DNA from: Pseudomonas sp. FP2335 | GTDB taxonomy: Bacteria; Pseudomonadota; Gammaproteobacteria; Pseudomonadales; Pseudomonadaceae | Length of the DNA stretch: 64,000 bases | Reading direction: 5' to 3' | Assembly: GCF_030687535.1 (NCBI RefSeq) | Contig: NZ_CP117437.1 | Coordinates: forward strand, 5,701,501-5,765,500 | Shown: one piece after another, positions 36,927 through 45,577 of the stretch | How positions within the stretch are numbered: position 1 is the first letter of the stretch | Layout: each line of letters starts with the position of its first letter | Notes under the pieces: model-generated | Seen by the model: only the letters and a program-made list of their open reading frames with translations | Told to the model about the DNA's origin: nothing | Databases searched by the model: none | Made by a program: the position numbers and the translations under genes

Positions 36927-38294
36927 ATGCAGAAAGAAACCGAAATCAAGCTCCGCGTCAGCCGCGAAACACTCGCCGCGCTGCGTGAGCACCCGCTACT
37001 GAAAAAACGCAACAAAAGTGGCTGGGAACGCCGTGAGTTGATGAACCAGTATTTCGACACCCCCGAGCGCGACCTGGCCCAGGCCAAAGTCGCCCTGCGC
37101 CTGCGCAAGGACGGTGACGAGATCATCCAGACCCTCAAGACCCGCGGTCAGAGCATCGCCGGCTTGTCGGAACGCAACGAGTACAACTGGGACCTGCCCA
37201 AAGCCAAGCTCGACGTGAAAAAGCTCGACGGCGAATGCTGGCCCGAGCAACTGGCCGAACTGGACAAAAAGACCCTCAAGCCGATCTTCACCACCGACTT
37301 CGTGCGGGAACGCGCCGAAATCGCCTGGGGCCGTGGCAAGGCCAAAGTAGTCATCGAAGCCGCACTCGACCTGGGCCACGTGGTGGTCGGCAAGCAGAAA
37401 GAAGAAATCTGCGAGCTGGAACTGGAACTGCGCGAAGGTGAACCGGCCGCCCTGCTGGAACTGGCCGCCGAACTGGCCGCGACCCTGGCGTTGATGCCGT
37501 GTGACATCAGCAAGGCCGAACGCGGCTACCGTCTGTATGACGCCAGCAGCTACTCCCTGAGCCTGCCCGCGCCTCAGATCCACGCCGAAATGCCTCTGGA
37601 CGATGCCTTCGCCGCGATCATGTGGCACCTGCTCGGCAGCAGCCAGCGCCTGGCCGAGCAATACCGTTTCAATGGCCACTGGCGCCTGCTGCAAGACTGG
37701 GTCGACAACCTCGGCGAAATGCGCGCCCTGGTCGGCAGCCTCGGCCAGGCCGCACCGCGTCAATCCACCAGCGAACTGCGCAGTGCACTGGACGCCCTGC
37801 TGGAAGACTGGCGCCCACTGGTGCAAGCCGGCGATGACGACGAAGACATCCGCAAGGCCGCGCCGGAGCAATTCGCCGAGGAACTGGAGGACGTGCGCTG
37901 GGGCCTGTTCTCACTCAACGCCTCCCGCTGGCTGCTGGCCCGCACCTGGACCGCCGACCGCAACGTGCGCGGCAACCGCCAGGGCGCGGCGCAAATCACC
38001 AACTGGCTGCCGCGCCTGCTGGCCGACGACGCCGTCGCCCTGCAACTGCCGCGCTACCAGCAACAGCCGGAAGACCTCGCCGAGCAACTGCCGCGCATCG
38101 AACGCATCCAGGCCTGGCTGCACCATGCGCGTCAGGTGGTGGACATCCCGGAACTGGACCGCCTGTACGGCGAGCTGAACAAGTTGGCGCAACTGGCCAA
38201 CCAGCCGATCACCGATGAGTCGCTGGATGCGCGGATGCATCAGGCGATTGCGGTGTATCAGAACCGGGCGTGGAAGACTCTGCTGCGTCTGTAA
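36927..38294 (+). CDS. CYTH and CHAD domain protein (inorganic triphosphatase-like)
   Basis: A 455-residue protein with an N-terminal CYTH domain and a C-terminal CHAD domain. The CYTH ExExK signature is at the start (MQKETEIKLRVSRE), followed by RRELMNQYFDTPERDLAQAKVALRLRKDGD and ELELELREGEPAALL that form the tunnel fold. The CHAD half is helical and rich in histidine and arginine (WHLLGSSQRLAEQYRFNG). This layout matches E. coli YgiF, a triphosphatase that hydrolyses inorganic tripolyphosphate; CHAD domains bind polyphosphate. No strong ribosome-binding site precedes the ATG. Confidence 0.9.
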   Translation: MQKETEIKLRVSRETLAALREHPLLKKRNKSGWERRELMNQYFDTPERDLAQAKVALRLRKDGDEIIQTLKTRGQSIAGLSERNEYNWDLPKAKLDVKKLDGECWPEQLAELDKKTLKPIFTTDFVRERAEIAWGRGKAKVVIEAALDLGHVVVGKQKEEICELELELREGEPAALLELAAELAATLALMPCDISKAERGYRLYDASSYSLSLPAPQIHAEMPLDDAFAAIMWHLLGSSQRLAEQYRFNGHWRLLQDWVDNLGEMRALVGSLGQAAPRQSTSELRSALDALLEDWRPLVQAGDDDEDIRKAAPEQFAEELEDVRWGLFSLNASRWLLARTWTADRNVRGNRQGAAQITNWLPRLLADDAVALQLPRYQQQPEDLAEQLPRIERIQAWLHHARQVVDIPELDRLYGELNKLAQLANQPITDESLDARMHQAIAVYQNRAWKTLLRL

Positions 38295-38316
38295 TCCAAA
38301 TGTGAGAGCGGGCTTG

Positions 38317-38405
38317 TGTGGGAGCGGGCTTGCTCGCGAAAGCGGTGGGTCAGTTAGCTGATTTCTGACTGGCACACCGCATTCGCGAGCAAGCCCGCTC
38401 CCACA
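38317..38405. repeat. REPIN, class 1, with duplicated left head
   Basis: Inverted REP pair; its left arm is preceded at 38301 by a second copy of the head (TGTGAGAGCGGGCTTG). It lies between the CYTH-CHAD gene and the Lrp-type gene, convergent with each other. Confidence 0.9.
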
Positions 38406-38408
38406 GGG

Positions 38409-38879
38409 TCAGCGCAACACTGGCAGGCTGGTAGTGGATTTGATCTGCGAAAGCGCCACAATCGAATTGACCTCCTGAATCCCCGGCACCATCGACAGCT
38501 TCTCAAAGAAAAACCGCTCGTACGCCTCAATATCCGCCGTCACGATGCGCAACAGAAAATCCACCGCCCCCATCAGCACATAACACTCCAGCACTTCCGG
38601 AAACCCGCGAATCGCGTCGGTGAATTCGGTGAAGTTGGAGCGACCGTGGGCGTTGAGTTTGACCTCGGCGAAAATCTGCGTGTTGAGGCCGATTTTCTTG
38701 CGGTCCAGCAAGGTCACCTGCGCGCGGATCACGCCCTCTTCCTTGAGCCGCTGGATGCGCCGCCAACACGGCGATTGGGACAGGCCGACCTGCTCGGCAA
38801 TCTGCGCGCTGGAAAGCGAGGCGTCCTCTTGCAGCAGGGCCAGGATGCGGCGGTCGTAGGCGTCCAGCTCGCTGTGCAT
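38409..38879 (-). CDS. Lrp/AsnC-family transcriptional regulator
   Basis: A 156-residue regulator. The N-terminal HTH (LDAYDRRILALLQEDASLSSAQIAEQVGLSQSPCWRRIQRLKEEGVI) is followed by the RAM/ligand domain (FAEVKLNAHGRSNFTEFTDAI, VLMGAVDFLLRIVTADIEAYERFF). It is likely an amino-acid-responsive regulator. AAGG stands before the ATG. The intergenic region to the divergent small gene contains a nested dyad that could be its operator. Confidence 0.93.
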   Translation of the reverse strand: MHSELDAYDRRILALLQEDASLSSAQIAEQVGLSQSPCWRRIQRLKEEGVIRAQVTLLDRKKIGLNTQIFAEVKLNAHGRSNFTEFTDAIRGFPEVLECYVLMGAVDFLLRIVTADIEAYERFFFEKLSMVPGIQEVNSIVALSQIKSTTSLPVLR

Positions 38880-38898
38880 ATAAATACCTTCTATGGTG

Positions 38899-38953
38899 CT
38901 TATCTTGAATTGTATGATTCGATTATTCGCAAATCATGCCCATTTTAGATAAG
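38899..38953. promoter_or_regulatory. Nested inverted repeats between the Lrp-type gene and its divergent neighbour
   Basis: Outer arms CTTATCT (38899) and AGATAAG (38947) and inner arms ATGATT (38914) and AATCAT (38932) have centres half a base apart. The 55-base AT-rich dyad lies between two divergent starts, the usual place and shape for an Lrp operator. It is probably bound by the adjacent regulator. Confidence 0.55.
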
Positions 38954-39006
38954 AAATCTCCGCTGGCGAATGTAAAAATTTCTCCCATCACTTGTGGAGA
39001 TGTCCC

Positions 39007-39342
39007 ATGCACGCCGTCGAAACCACCCAACCTGTCACCCGCGTCGATGCGTGGGCCGTCAACAGCAGCCATTGCCAGGCGCATTACCAGATCGTCGCCG
39101 AAGCGGAGCCGGACGTGCTGTGCCGGGTACTCAACTATTTCGCGCTGCAATTTTTGACGCCGCAACAGGTGACGATGAGCCGCGAGCAGGACCTGCTGAC
39201 CCTCGACATCGTGATGGATGGCCTGAGCTGGCATCGCGCCCAGGTGATCGGTGAAAAGATTCGAAACCTGATCAGCGTGTGTTCACTGGAACTGTGGCCG
39301 GCTGATTCCGCGCGGCCTGCCGCGGCAATGGCGAGTGCTTAG
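39007..39342 (+). CDS. Small ACT-like protein of unknown function
   Basis: A 111-residue cytoplasmic protein beginning MHAVETTQPVTRV. The central part (HYQIVAEAEPDVLCRVLNYFALQFLTPQQVTMSRE, LTLDIVMDGLSWHRAQVIGEKIRNLISV) has the alternating strand and helix spacing of ACT-like regulatory domains such as IlvM, but the similarity is weak. GGAGA precedes the ATG. Divergent from an Lrp-type gene with a shared dyad, so it is a likely target; the function is unknown. Confidence 0.72.
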   Translation: MHAVETTQPVTRVDAWAVNSSHCQAHYQIVAEAEPDVLCRVLNYFALQFLTPQQVTMSREQDLLTLDIVMDGLSWHRAQVIGEKIRNLISVCSLELWPADSARPAAAMASA

Positions 39343-39428
39343 TAAAAACCTGCAATACACCTCGCCACTGAGCGGTTCAGGGGCTGACTAGCCTGGGATG
39401 ACACCCCAAGTCACCCAGGAACACCTCG

Positions 39429-41108
39429 ATGTCCGTTGATCAGCGATTGGAATTGCAGCACTTATTGCCGGCCTTGATCACCGCTGGGTTGGTGACCGCC
39501 GAGGTGGCGAAACGCCTGCTGGCACTGCCGGTCTGCCCTACCCAACACCCCCTCGAATGCATCGCCGCCCAGGGCGTCCCTCTGGAAACCCTCACCCAGT
39601 GGCTCGCCGAACAGGCCGGGCAAGCGTATTGGCGCATCGATCCGCTGAGCATCGACGTGGCGAAGGTAGTGCCATTGATGTCCCACGCCTTCGCCCAGCG
39701 CCACACCATTCTCGCGGTGGCCGTGGACGCGCAGACCGTCACCATCGCCAGCGCCCAGCCCTACGTGACCCGCTGGGAGGCCGGCCTGGCGCAGGTGCTC
39801 AAACGTACGATCAAGCGCGTGGTGGCCAACCCCGAGGACATCCGCCGCTGTATCGGTGAGTTTTATCGCCTGGCCACGTCCGTCAGCGGCGCCGACCAAA
39901 AGCTCGCTGCGCCAGGCAACGCCGATCTGCTCAACCTGGGCGCCAGCGACCAGGAGCCGGACGCCAATGACGCGCATATCGTCAATATCGTCGATTGGCT
40001 GTTGCAGTACGCCTTCGGCCAGCGCGCCAGTGACATCCATATCGAACCCTGCCGTGAGCAAGGCCGCGTGCGCTTTCGCATCGACGGCCTGCTGCACGAC
40101 GTGTATCAGTTTCCACCCCAGGTCACGATGGCGGTGGTCAGCCGCCTCAAAAGCCTGGGGCGAATGAACGTGGCGGAAAAACGCAAACCCCAGGACGGCC
40201 GGGTCAAGACCAAAAGCCCGGCGGGGGCCGAGGTCGAGCTGCGCCTCTCGACCTTGCCGACGGCGTTTGGCGAGAAACTGGTACTGCGGATTTTCGACCC
40301 GCAGGTGCTGCTCAAGGGCTTTGATCAACTGGGCTTGTCAGGTGACGACCAGCAGCGCTGGCACGCCATGACACGCCAGACCAACGGCATCATCCTCGTC
40401 ACCGGCCCGACCGGATCAGGCAAGACCAGCACGCTGTACACCACCCTCAGGCAACTGGCGACACGGGAGATCAACCTGTGCACGGTGGAAGACCCCATCG
40501 AGATGGTCGAACCGGCCTTCAACCAGATGCAGGTACAACACAACATCGACCTGAGCTTCGCCAGCGGCATCCGCGCGCTGCTGCGCCAGGACCCGGACAT
40601 CATCATGATCGGCGAGATCCGCGACCAGGAAACCGCCGAAATGGCGATCCAGGCCGCATTGACCGGGCACCTCGTGCTGTCGACCCTGCATACCAACGAC
40701 GCGCCCAGCGCGGTCAGTCGTTTGCAGGAGTTGGGCATTGCTCATTATTTGATCAAGGCTACCCTTATAGGAGTGATGGCCCAGCGCTTGGTGCGACTGT
40801 TATGCCCGCACTGCAAGCGTGCGATGGGTGATGCCTACGAGGCCATTGGCTGCGCGCAATGCCGAAACAGTGGTTACCGGGGGCGTGCCGGGGTCTACGA
40901 AATCATGGTGCTCAATGATGACCTCAGGGCGCTGATCACGCCCGGTGCCGACGTACAGGCCTTGCGTCAACGCGCAATTGCCCAAGGCATGAGTAGCTTG
41001 CGCAAGGCCGCCACGGACAAGGTCGCCGCCGGCCTGACGACGATGGCCGAAGCATTGCGGGTGACGCCTGGGGATTCAGAAACAAATCCGTTGATTGTTG
41101 CCGTGTGA
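39429..41108 (+). CDS. GspE/PilB-type secretion ATPase, orphan
   Basis: A 559-residue AAA-type secretion ATPase. The N-terminal GspE/PilB domain (about residues 1-145) is followed by the catalytic core with Walker A GPTGSGKTST (Lys332), the aspartate box TVEDPIEM, Walker B DPDIIMIGEIRD and the HIS box LVLSTLHTNDAPSAVSRL. A zinc-binding C4 motif follows (CPHCKR ... CAQCRNSGYRGRAGVYEIM). Enzymes of this kind drive type II secretion or type IV pilus assembly. No gsp, pil or xcp partner gene is nearby. AGGA lies before the ATG. Confidence 0.93.
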   Translation: MSVDQRLELQHLLPALITAGLVTAEVAKRLLALPVCPTQHPLECIAAQGVPLETLTQWLAEQAGQAYWRIDPLSIDVAKVVPLMSHAFAQRHTILAVAVDAQTVTIASAQPYVTRWEAGLAQVLKRTIKRVVANPEDIRRCIGEFYRLATSVSGADQKLAAPGNADLLNLGASDQEPDANDAHIVNIVDWLLQYAFGQRASDIHIEPCREQGRVRFRIDGLLHDVYQFPPQVTMAVVSRLKSLGRMNVAEKRKPQDGRVKTKSPAGAEVELRLSTLPTAFGEKLVLRIFDPQVLLKGFDQLGLSGDDQQRWHAMTRQTNGIILVTGPTGSGKTSTLYTTLRQLATREINLCTVEDPIEMVEPAFNQMQVQHNIDLSFASGIRALLRQDPDIIMIGEIRDQETAEMAIQAALTGHLVLSTLHTNDAPSAVSRLQELGIAHYLIKATLIGVMAQRLVRLLCPHCKRAMGDAYEAIGCAQCRNSGYRGRAGVYEIMVLNDDLRALITPGADVQALRQRAIAQGMSSLRKAATDKVAAGLTTMAEALRVTPGDSETNPLIVAV

Positions 41109-41109
41109 A

Positions 41110-41136
41110 ACCGTTCTTAACGGTGACAACACCGTT
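41110..41136. promoter_or_regulatory. Alternating inverted repeats upstream of the SPFH gene
   Basis: ACCGTT-CTT-AACGGT followed by AACGGTG-ACAA-CACCGTT; the middle AACGGT can pair with either side. Stems are 6-7 bases. It begins just after the GspE-like stop codon and is 40-65 bases before the SPFH gene start, consistent with an operator or a weak attenuator. Confidence 0.45.
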
Positions 41137-41174
41137 ACAATCCGCTCACTGAAAACATCGGATAGGGAATCGCT

Positions 41175-42095
41175 ATGCAGATCGGAACCGTACTGCTTCT
41201 TTTCGTGGGATTGGCCATCGCCATCCTGTTCATGGGCTTCAAGGTCGTCCCCCAGGGCTACCAATGGACGGTCGAGCGTTTCGGCCGTTACACCAATACC
41301 CTCAAGCCCGGCCTGAACATCATCATCCCGGTCATGGACCGCATCGGTCGCAAGATCAACGTGATGGAAAGCGTGCTGGACATCCCGCCCCAGGAAGTCA
41401 TCACCGCCGACAACGCCACCGTGCAGATCGACGCCGTGTGCTTCTTCCAGGTGGTCAACACCGCGCAGGCGGCCTATGAGGTGAACAACCTCGAACACGC
41501 CATCCGCAACCTGCTGCAGACCAACATCCGTACCGTGCTCGGCTCCATGGAGCTGGATGCCATGCTCAGCCAGCGTGACGGCATCAACGAAAAACTGCTG
41601 AAAACCGTGGACGAAGCCACCGCGCCGTGGGGCATCAAGATCACCCGGATCGAGATCAAGGACATCAGCCCGCCCGCCGACCTGATGGCCGCCATGTCGG
41701 GCCAGATGAAAGCCGAGCGGATCAAGCGCGCACAAATCCTCGAAGCCGAAGGCCTGCGGGCGTCGGCGATCCTGACCGCCGAAGGCAAGAAGCAGGCGCA
41801 GATCCTGGAGGCCGAAGGTAGCCGCCAGGCCGCGTTCCTGGAGTCCGAGGCCCGTGAACGTCAGGCCGAAGCCGAAGCCCGCGCTACCCAGGTGGTGTCG
41901 GAAGCGATCGCGTCGGGCAACGTGCAGGCGGTCAACTACTTCGTCGCGCAAAAATACATCGACGCACTGGGCAAGCTGGCCTCCGCCAACAACAGCAAGG
42001 TCATCCTGATGCCGCTGGAAGCCAGCCAGGTGATCGGAGCGGTCGGCGGGATCGGCGAGATCGTCAAGGCTACATTCGACAACAAGAAAGGCTGA
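41175..42095 (+). CDS. SPFH/stomatin-like membrane protein (QmcA-like)
   Basis: A 306-residue protein with an N-terminal membrane helix ([17 protein letters not shown]), the SPFH domain ([58 protein letters not shown]) and a coiled-coil tail rich in A/E/Q ([20 protein letters not shown]). It belongs to the stomatin/prohibitin-like QmcA group, which form lipid-associated oligomers and often partner NfeD proteins. An NfeD gene follows 10 bases later on the same strand. Confidence 0.93.
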   Translation: MQIGTVLLLFVGLAIAILFMGFKVVPQGYQWTVERFGRYTNTLKPGLNIIIPVMDRIGRKINVMESVLDIPPQEVITADNATVQIDAVCFFQVVNTAQAAYEVNNLEHAIRNLLQTNIRTVLGSMELDAMLSQRDGINEKLLKTVDEATAPWGIKITRIEIKDISPPADLMAAMSGQMKAERIKRAQILEAEGLRASAILTAEGKKQAQILEAEGSRQAAFLESEARERQAEAEARATQVVSEAIASGNVQAVNYFVAQKYIDALGKLASANNSKVILMPLEASQVIGAVGGIGEIVKATFDNKKG

Positions 42096-42105
42096 GGCCA
42101 GCACC

Positions 42106-42552
42106 ATGTGGGATTTCCTGCAGCATCTGTCGTTCTGGGATTGGCTGGCACTGGGTACGGTGCTGCTGATTCTCGAGGTTTTCGGCGCTGGCGGTTACCT
42201 GTTGTGGATGGGTATCGCCGCGGCTGCCGTGGGCGTGATCAAGTTCCTGGTGCCGCCCTTGGGGCTGGAGTGGCAGCTCCTGTTGTTTGCGCTGCTGTCC
42301 ATACTGACAGCGGTGTATTGGTGGAAGCGCCAGCGCAGCAGTGCCAAGGTGAGCGACCAACCCGGGCTCAACGAGCGCGGCTCGGAGCTGATCGGTCACA
42401 CCTTCATGGTGCACCAGGCGATTGTGGATGGACGAGGCAAGGTAAAAGTCGGCGATGGCGTGTGGATGGTGACCGGCCCGGACAGCCCTGTGGGCGCTCA
42501 AGTCCGGGTGGTTGGTCAGGACGGCGTAGTGTTGAGGGTTGAAACTGTTTAG
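42106..42552 (+). CDS. NfeD-family membrane protein
   Basis: A 148-residue short NfeD protein. Three hydrophobic segments (LALGTVLLILEVFGAGGYLLWMGI, AAAAVGVIKFLV, WQLLLFALLSILTAVYWW) precede a C-terminal OB-fold (LIGHTFMVHQAIVDGRGKVKVGDGVWMV). These proteins act with stomatin/QmcA-type SPFH partners in membrane quality control. It is 10 bases after the SPFH gene, so the pair is a two-gene operon. Confidence 0.92.
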   Translation: MWDFLQHLSFWDWLALGTVLLILEVFGAGGYLLWMGIAAAAVGVIKFLVPPLGLEWQLLLFALLSILTAVYWWKRQRSSAKVSDQPGLNERGSELIGHTFMVHQAIVDGRGKVKVGDGVWMVTGPDSPVGAQVRVVGQDGVVLRVETV

Positions 42553-42621
42553 TCAGTGAGGGAACTCGGTTGGACTAACTACAATCATAAAGAACAGATA
42601 ACCCACCCGGAGTCACCCATC

Positions 42622-42936
42622 ATGCGTCTCAAATATGCTGTCGCAACCCTTGCTGTGCTTTCCCTTCCTGTCGGTTCAGCCATGGCCGACAGTTTCTGGC
42701 GCAATGTCATCTCGTCGGGCGCCACTACCGGCTCGACGTACCTGACATTCAAAGACCACAAACTGGTGGTCGCTGCACAAGACGATGCAGGCAGCTTTGT
42801 CGCCAGCGACGGTGGCATCCGTGGCCCATACCTGGAAGCTGCGATGCAGAAAGTCCGCGCCGACAACCCTGGCCTACAGGCCACGGACATGGAGTTGGCC
42901 AACGCCATCCTTGCGAAAAACGCAGTTACCGAGTGA
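42622..42936 (+). CDS. DUF2388 exported protein
   Basis: A 104-residue protein with signal peptide MRLKYAVATLAVLSLPVGSAMA. The mature sequence DSFWRNVISSGATTGSTYLTFKDHKLVVAAQDDAGSFVASDGGIRGPYLEAAM is the DUF2388 family pattern, common in Pseudomonas. The function is not known. A short GGAG lies before the ATG and a strong terminator follows. Confidence 0.88.
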   Translation: MRLKYAVATLAVLSLPVGSAMADSFWRNVISSGATTGSTYLTFKDHKLVVAAQDDAGSFVASDGGIRGPYLEAAMQKVRADNPGLQATDMELANAILAKNAVTE

Positions 42937-42950
42937 TTCGTGCTCGATAA

Positions 42951-42982
42951 AAAATGCCGCTGTTAACCAGCGGCATTTTTTT
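42951..42982 (+). terminator. Rho-independent terminator after the DUF2388 gene
   Basis: Arms AAAATGCCGCTG and CAGCGGCATTTT with a five-base loop are followed by a T tract. Confidence 0.92.
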
Positions 42983-43127
42983 TGTCTTCCATTCCTACAG
43001 TCAATCTCACCGGGGCACTACACAAGCACTCCTGCTTTCACAGCCCAATACAGCAAAGTCCTGTCGAGCCTCATCCGGGTGGGTAACAAGCTAAGGATTC
43101 CTTTTTAGATAAAGCGAATCACTGCCC

Positions 43128-43793
43128 ATGCACAAGATTGCCTATGCACTGCTACTGTCTGCATTTTCCGCCAGCTACGCCCAGGCAGAAAGCTGGTACG
43201 GATCAGTCAAATTCAACAGCGCTCGCCAGAACCTCGCCAGTTCGCTGCTCACCAGCCCTCGCGTGACAGAACGGGTGGACGCCCCGGACAGCAGCAAGTC
43301 TGTCGTGGCCTCGTTCGCCGCGGGCTATGCCTTCGACAGTGGCTGGCGTCTGGAAGGGGAATACACGATGCCGAACGACTCGACATTCAAGTCCTACTGG
43401 GCCCCCTTTAATGCCAACGTCAACAGCCTGCATGTCCAGAGCCAACGCTTGATGCTCAATGGCTACAAAGACATCTCGATCAACCCATGGTTGTCGTTCT
43501 ACGGGATGGCCGGGGTGGGCGTCGCACGTGTTGAAGCCGAAGGCTATCAAACCAATGTGGCCCGTCGTTTCGCCAATAACCGCCAGCATAACTTCGCCTA
43601 TAGCCTAGGCATGGGGCTGGAAGCCAAGGTCACTGACCAGATCACACTGGGCACTGGTTACCGTTACATCGCAATGGGCGATGTTGAAACCGGCTACAAC
43701 ACCTTTGCGAACCGTGTGAACGCCCGGGATGAACAAATCAAAGGCAAGCTCAAGGAGCAGAATGTGTTTCTGGAAGCCCGCTACTCTTTTTGA
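43128..43793 (+). CDS. Outer-membrane beta-barrel protein
   Basis: A 221-residue exported protein. The signal peptide MHKIAYALLLSAFSASYAQA precedes eight or so alternating amphipathic strands (ESWYGSVKFNSAR, SVVASFAAGYAFDSGWRLEGEY, LSFYGMAGVGVAR, ITLGTGYRYIAMGD) and the last residue is Phe in VFLEARYSF, as in outer-membrane barrels. It looks like an 8-stranded OmpA/OmpX-type or Opa-like porin-family protein. Loops vary and no ligand is indicated. No good ribosome-binding site precedes the ATG. A small hairpin follows. Confidence 0.8.
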   Translation: MHKIAYALLLSAFSASYAQAESWYGSVKFNSARQNLASSLLTSPRVTERVDAPDSSKSVVASFAAGYAFDSGWRLEGEYTMPNDSTFKSYWAPFNANVNSLHVQSQRLMLNGYKDISINPWLSFYGMAGVGVARVEAEGYQTNVARRFANNRQHNFAYSLGMGLEAKVTDQITLGTGYRYIAMGDVETGYNTFANRVNARDEQIKGKLKEQNVFLEARYSF

Positions 43794-43803
43794 AGCCTTC
43801 ACA

Positions 43804-43830
43804 GAATGCCACTTTTGAAGCGGCATTTTT
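43804..43830 (+). terminator. Weak hairpin terminator after barrel gene
   Basis: AATGCC and GGCATT arms with a 13-base interior, followed by TTTTT. The short stem makes it a weak candidate. Confidence 0.5.
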
Positions 43831-43949
43831 AACCCGACGGTGACGATTCATTCACGCAGGACAGGCTATATTCAGTCGGACCGTGCAACTATGCCGGCAC
43901 TGACCGATTTTTCACTCATTACCCCTTTGAAACGGATGCCTTCGTCGTC

Positions 43950-45089
43950 ATGAGCCAACAGCCCTTTCTGCCGTTCTCCAAACCCATCATCGATGAAGCC
44001 ACCATCTCGGCGGTTGGCGATGTACTGCGCTCGGGCTGGATCACCAGCGGGCCGAAAGTGCAGGCGTTCGAAGCACAGCTGTCGGAATATTTTGGCGGCC
44101 GGCCGGTGCGCACATTCAACTCGGGCACCTGCACCATGGAGATCGCGCTGCGCATCGCCGGGATCGGCGCGGGCGATGAAGTCATCACCACGCCAATCTC
44201 TTGGGTCGCCACCGCCAACGTAATTCTGGAAGTGGGCGCCACGCCGGTATTTGCCGACATCGACCCGGTCACCCGCAACCTCGACCTGGCCCAGGTAGAA
44301 GCCGCGATCACGCCACGTACCAAGGCAATCATCCCGGTGTACCTGGCCGGCCTGCCCCTGGACATGCCGATGCTTTACGCACTGGCCAACAAGTACAACC
44401 TGCGCGTCATCGAAGATGCCGCCCAGGCCCTGGGCTCCAGCTGGGATGGCGAGCGCATCGGCGCCACTGGTGACTTCGTATCGTTCAGCTTCCAGGCGAA
44501 CAAGAATGTCACCTGTTCCGAGGGTGGCTGCCTGGTATTGAACAATGCCGACGAAGCCCGCCTGGCAGAGAAGTATCGCCTGCAAGGCGTAACACGCACC
44601 GGTTTCGACGGCTTGGACGTGGATGTACTCGGCGGCAAGTTCAACATGACCGACATCGCCGCCACCATCGGCCTGGGCCAGTTTGCCCACATCGAAGAGA
44701 TCACTGCCCACCGCCAGAACCTGGCGCGGCACTACTTCAAATGCTTCGGCAGCGACTTCGAAGAGAAATACGGTGCACAGCTGCCGCCGGCGGATTTTGA
44801 GAACAGCAACTGGCACCTGTTCCAACTGGTGCTGCCGGAACGCCAGGACGGCCTGCCCGCTCGCGCCACCTTCATGGAGCAGATGCAGGCCCGCGGCGTC
44901 GGCATCGGCTATCACTACCCGCCTATCCACCTGTTGAGCCTTTATCGGGCACAGGGGTTCAAGGAAGGCATGTTCCCGGTCGCGGAAAAGGTGGGACGTT
45001 TGATCGTGTCGTTGCCGATGTTCACGGCGATGACGGAAGCGGATGTGGAACGGTCGGTGGAGGCCGTAAAAGCCGTACTCAAACCCTGA
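43950..45089 (+). CDS. DegT/DnrJ/EryC1/StrS-family PLP aminotransferase
   Basis: A 379-residue sugar-aminotransferase-type enzyme. Landmarks are FSKPIIDEATISAVGDVLRSGWITSGPKVQAFEAQ, FNSGTCTMEIALRIAGIGAGDEVITTP, the aspartate in VIEDAAQALGS and the cofactor lysine, Lys185, in SFQANKNVTCSEGG. The family acts on nucleotide-linked keto-sugars for surface polysaccharide. No sugar-nucleotide genes lie beside it, so its product is unclear. It converges on gcvH. Confidence 0.9.
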   Translation: MSQQPFLPFSKPIIDEATISAVGDVLRSGWITSGPKVQAFEAQLSEYFGGRPVRTFNSGTCTMEIALRIAGIGAGDEVITTPISWVATANVILEVGATPVFADIDPVTRNLDLAQVEAAITPRTKAIIPVYLAGLPLDMPMLYALANKYNLRVIEDAAQALGSSWDGERIGATGDFVSFSFQANKNVTCSEGGCLVLNNADEARLAEKYRLQGVTRTGFDGLDVDVLGGKFNMTDIAATIGLGQFAHIEEITAHRQNLARHYFKCFGSDFEEKYGAQLPPADFENSNWHLFQLVLPERQDGLPARATFMEQMQARGVGIGYHYPPIHLLSLYRAQGFKEGMFPVAEKVGRLIVSLPMFTAMTEADVERSVEAVKAVLKP

Positions 45090-45098
45090 GTAGACGCC

Positions 45099-45130
45099 AA
45101 TCTGGGAGGGGCTTGCCCCCTCCCAGATTT
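45099..45130. terminator. Bidirectional hairpin between the DegT-type gene and gcvH
   Basis: A perfect 13-base stem (AATCTGGGAGGGG/CCCCTCCCAGATT) with a five-base loop, followed by a T run on the right. The core GGGGCTTGCCCCC recalls the class 3 REP. It terminates both convergent genes. Confidence 0.88.
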
Positions 45131-45140
45131 TTACCCGTGC

Positions 45141-45524
45141 TTATTCGCCGATGGCGGCTTTGTAGCCGGCAGCATCCAGCAGTTTTTCCAGGTCAGCCGG
45201 GTTGCTTGGCTTGAGCTTGAAAATCCAGGCGCCGTACGGGTCGGAGTTCAACAGCTCAGGGCTCCCGCTCAGTTCCTCGTTGACGGCAATCACTTCGCCA
45301 GCAACGGGCGCATAAATATCCGAAGCCGCCTTCACCGACTCAACCACACCCGCCTGGCCTTCAGCCTCGAACTGCGCGCCGACTTCCGCCAGCTCAACAA
45401 ACACCACATCACCCAACGCTTCCTGGGCATGGTCGGAGATACCGACGGTCACAGTGCCGTCAGCTTCCAGACGGGCCCATTCATGACTCTCGGCAAAACG
45501 CAGGTCGGCCGGGATATTGCTCAT
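45141..45524 (-). CDS. gcvH: Glycine cleavage system H protein
   Basis: A 127-residue lipoyl carrier protein of the glycine cleavage system. The lipoylated lysine is Lys65 in [20 protein letters not shown]. The start [18 protein letters not shown] is standard. It sits 50-60 bases after gcvT on the same strand. In P. aeruginosa a gcvP gene follows gcvH; here the strand ends at a terminator and a convergent DegT-type gene, so glycine decarboxylase must be encoded elsewhere. Confidence 0.95.
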   Translation of the reverse strand: MSNIPADLRFAESHEWARLEADGTVTVGISDHAQEALGDVVFVELAEVGAQFEAEGQAGVVESVKAASDIYAPVAGEVIAVNEELSGSPELLNSDPYGAWIFKLKPSNPADLEKLLDAAGYKAAIGE

Positions 45525-45577
45525 AGTCTGTGTCCTCAAGAAGTAGTGTCAGCGGCCTTTGGCCTGCCGGAAATAGG

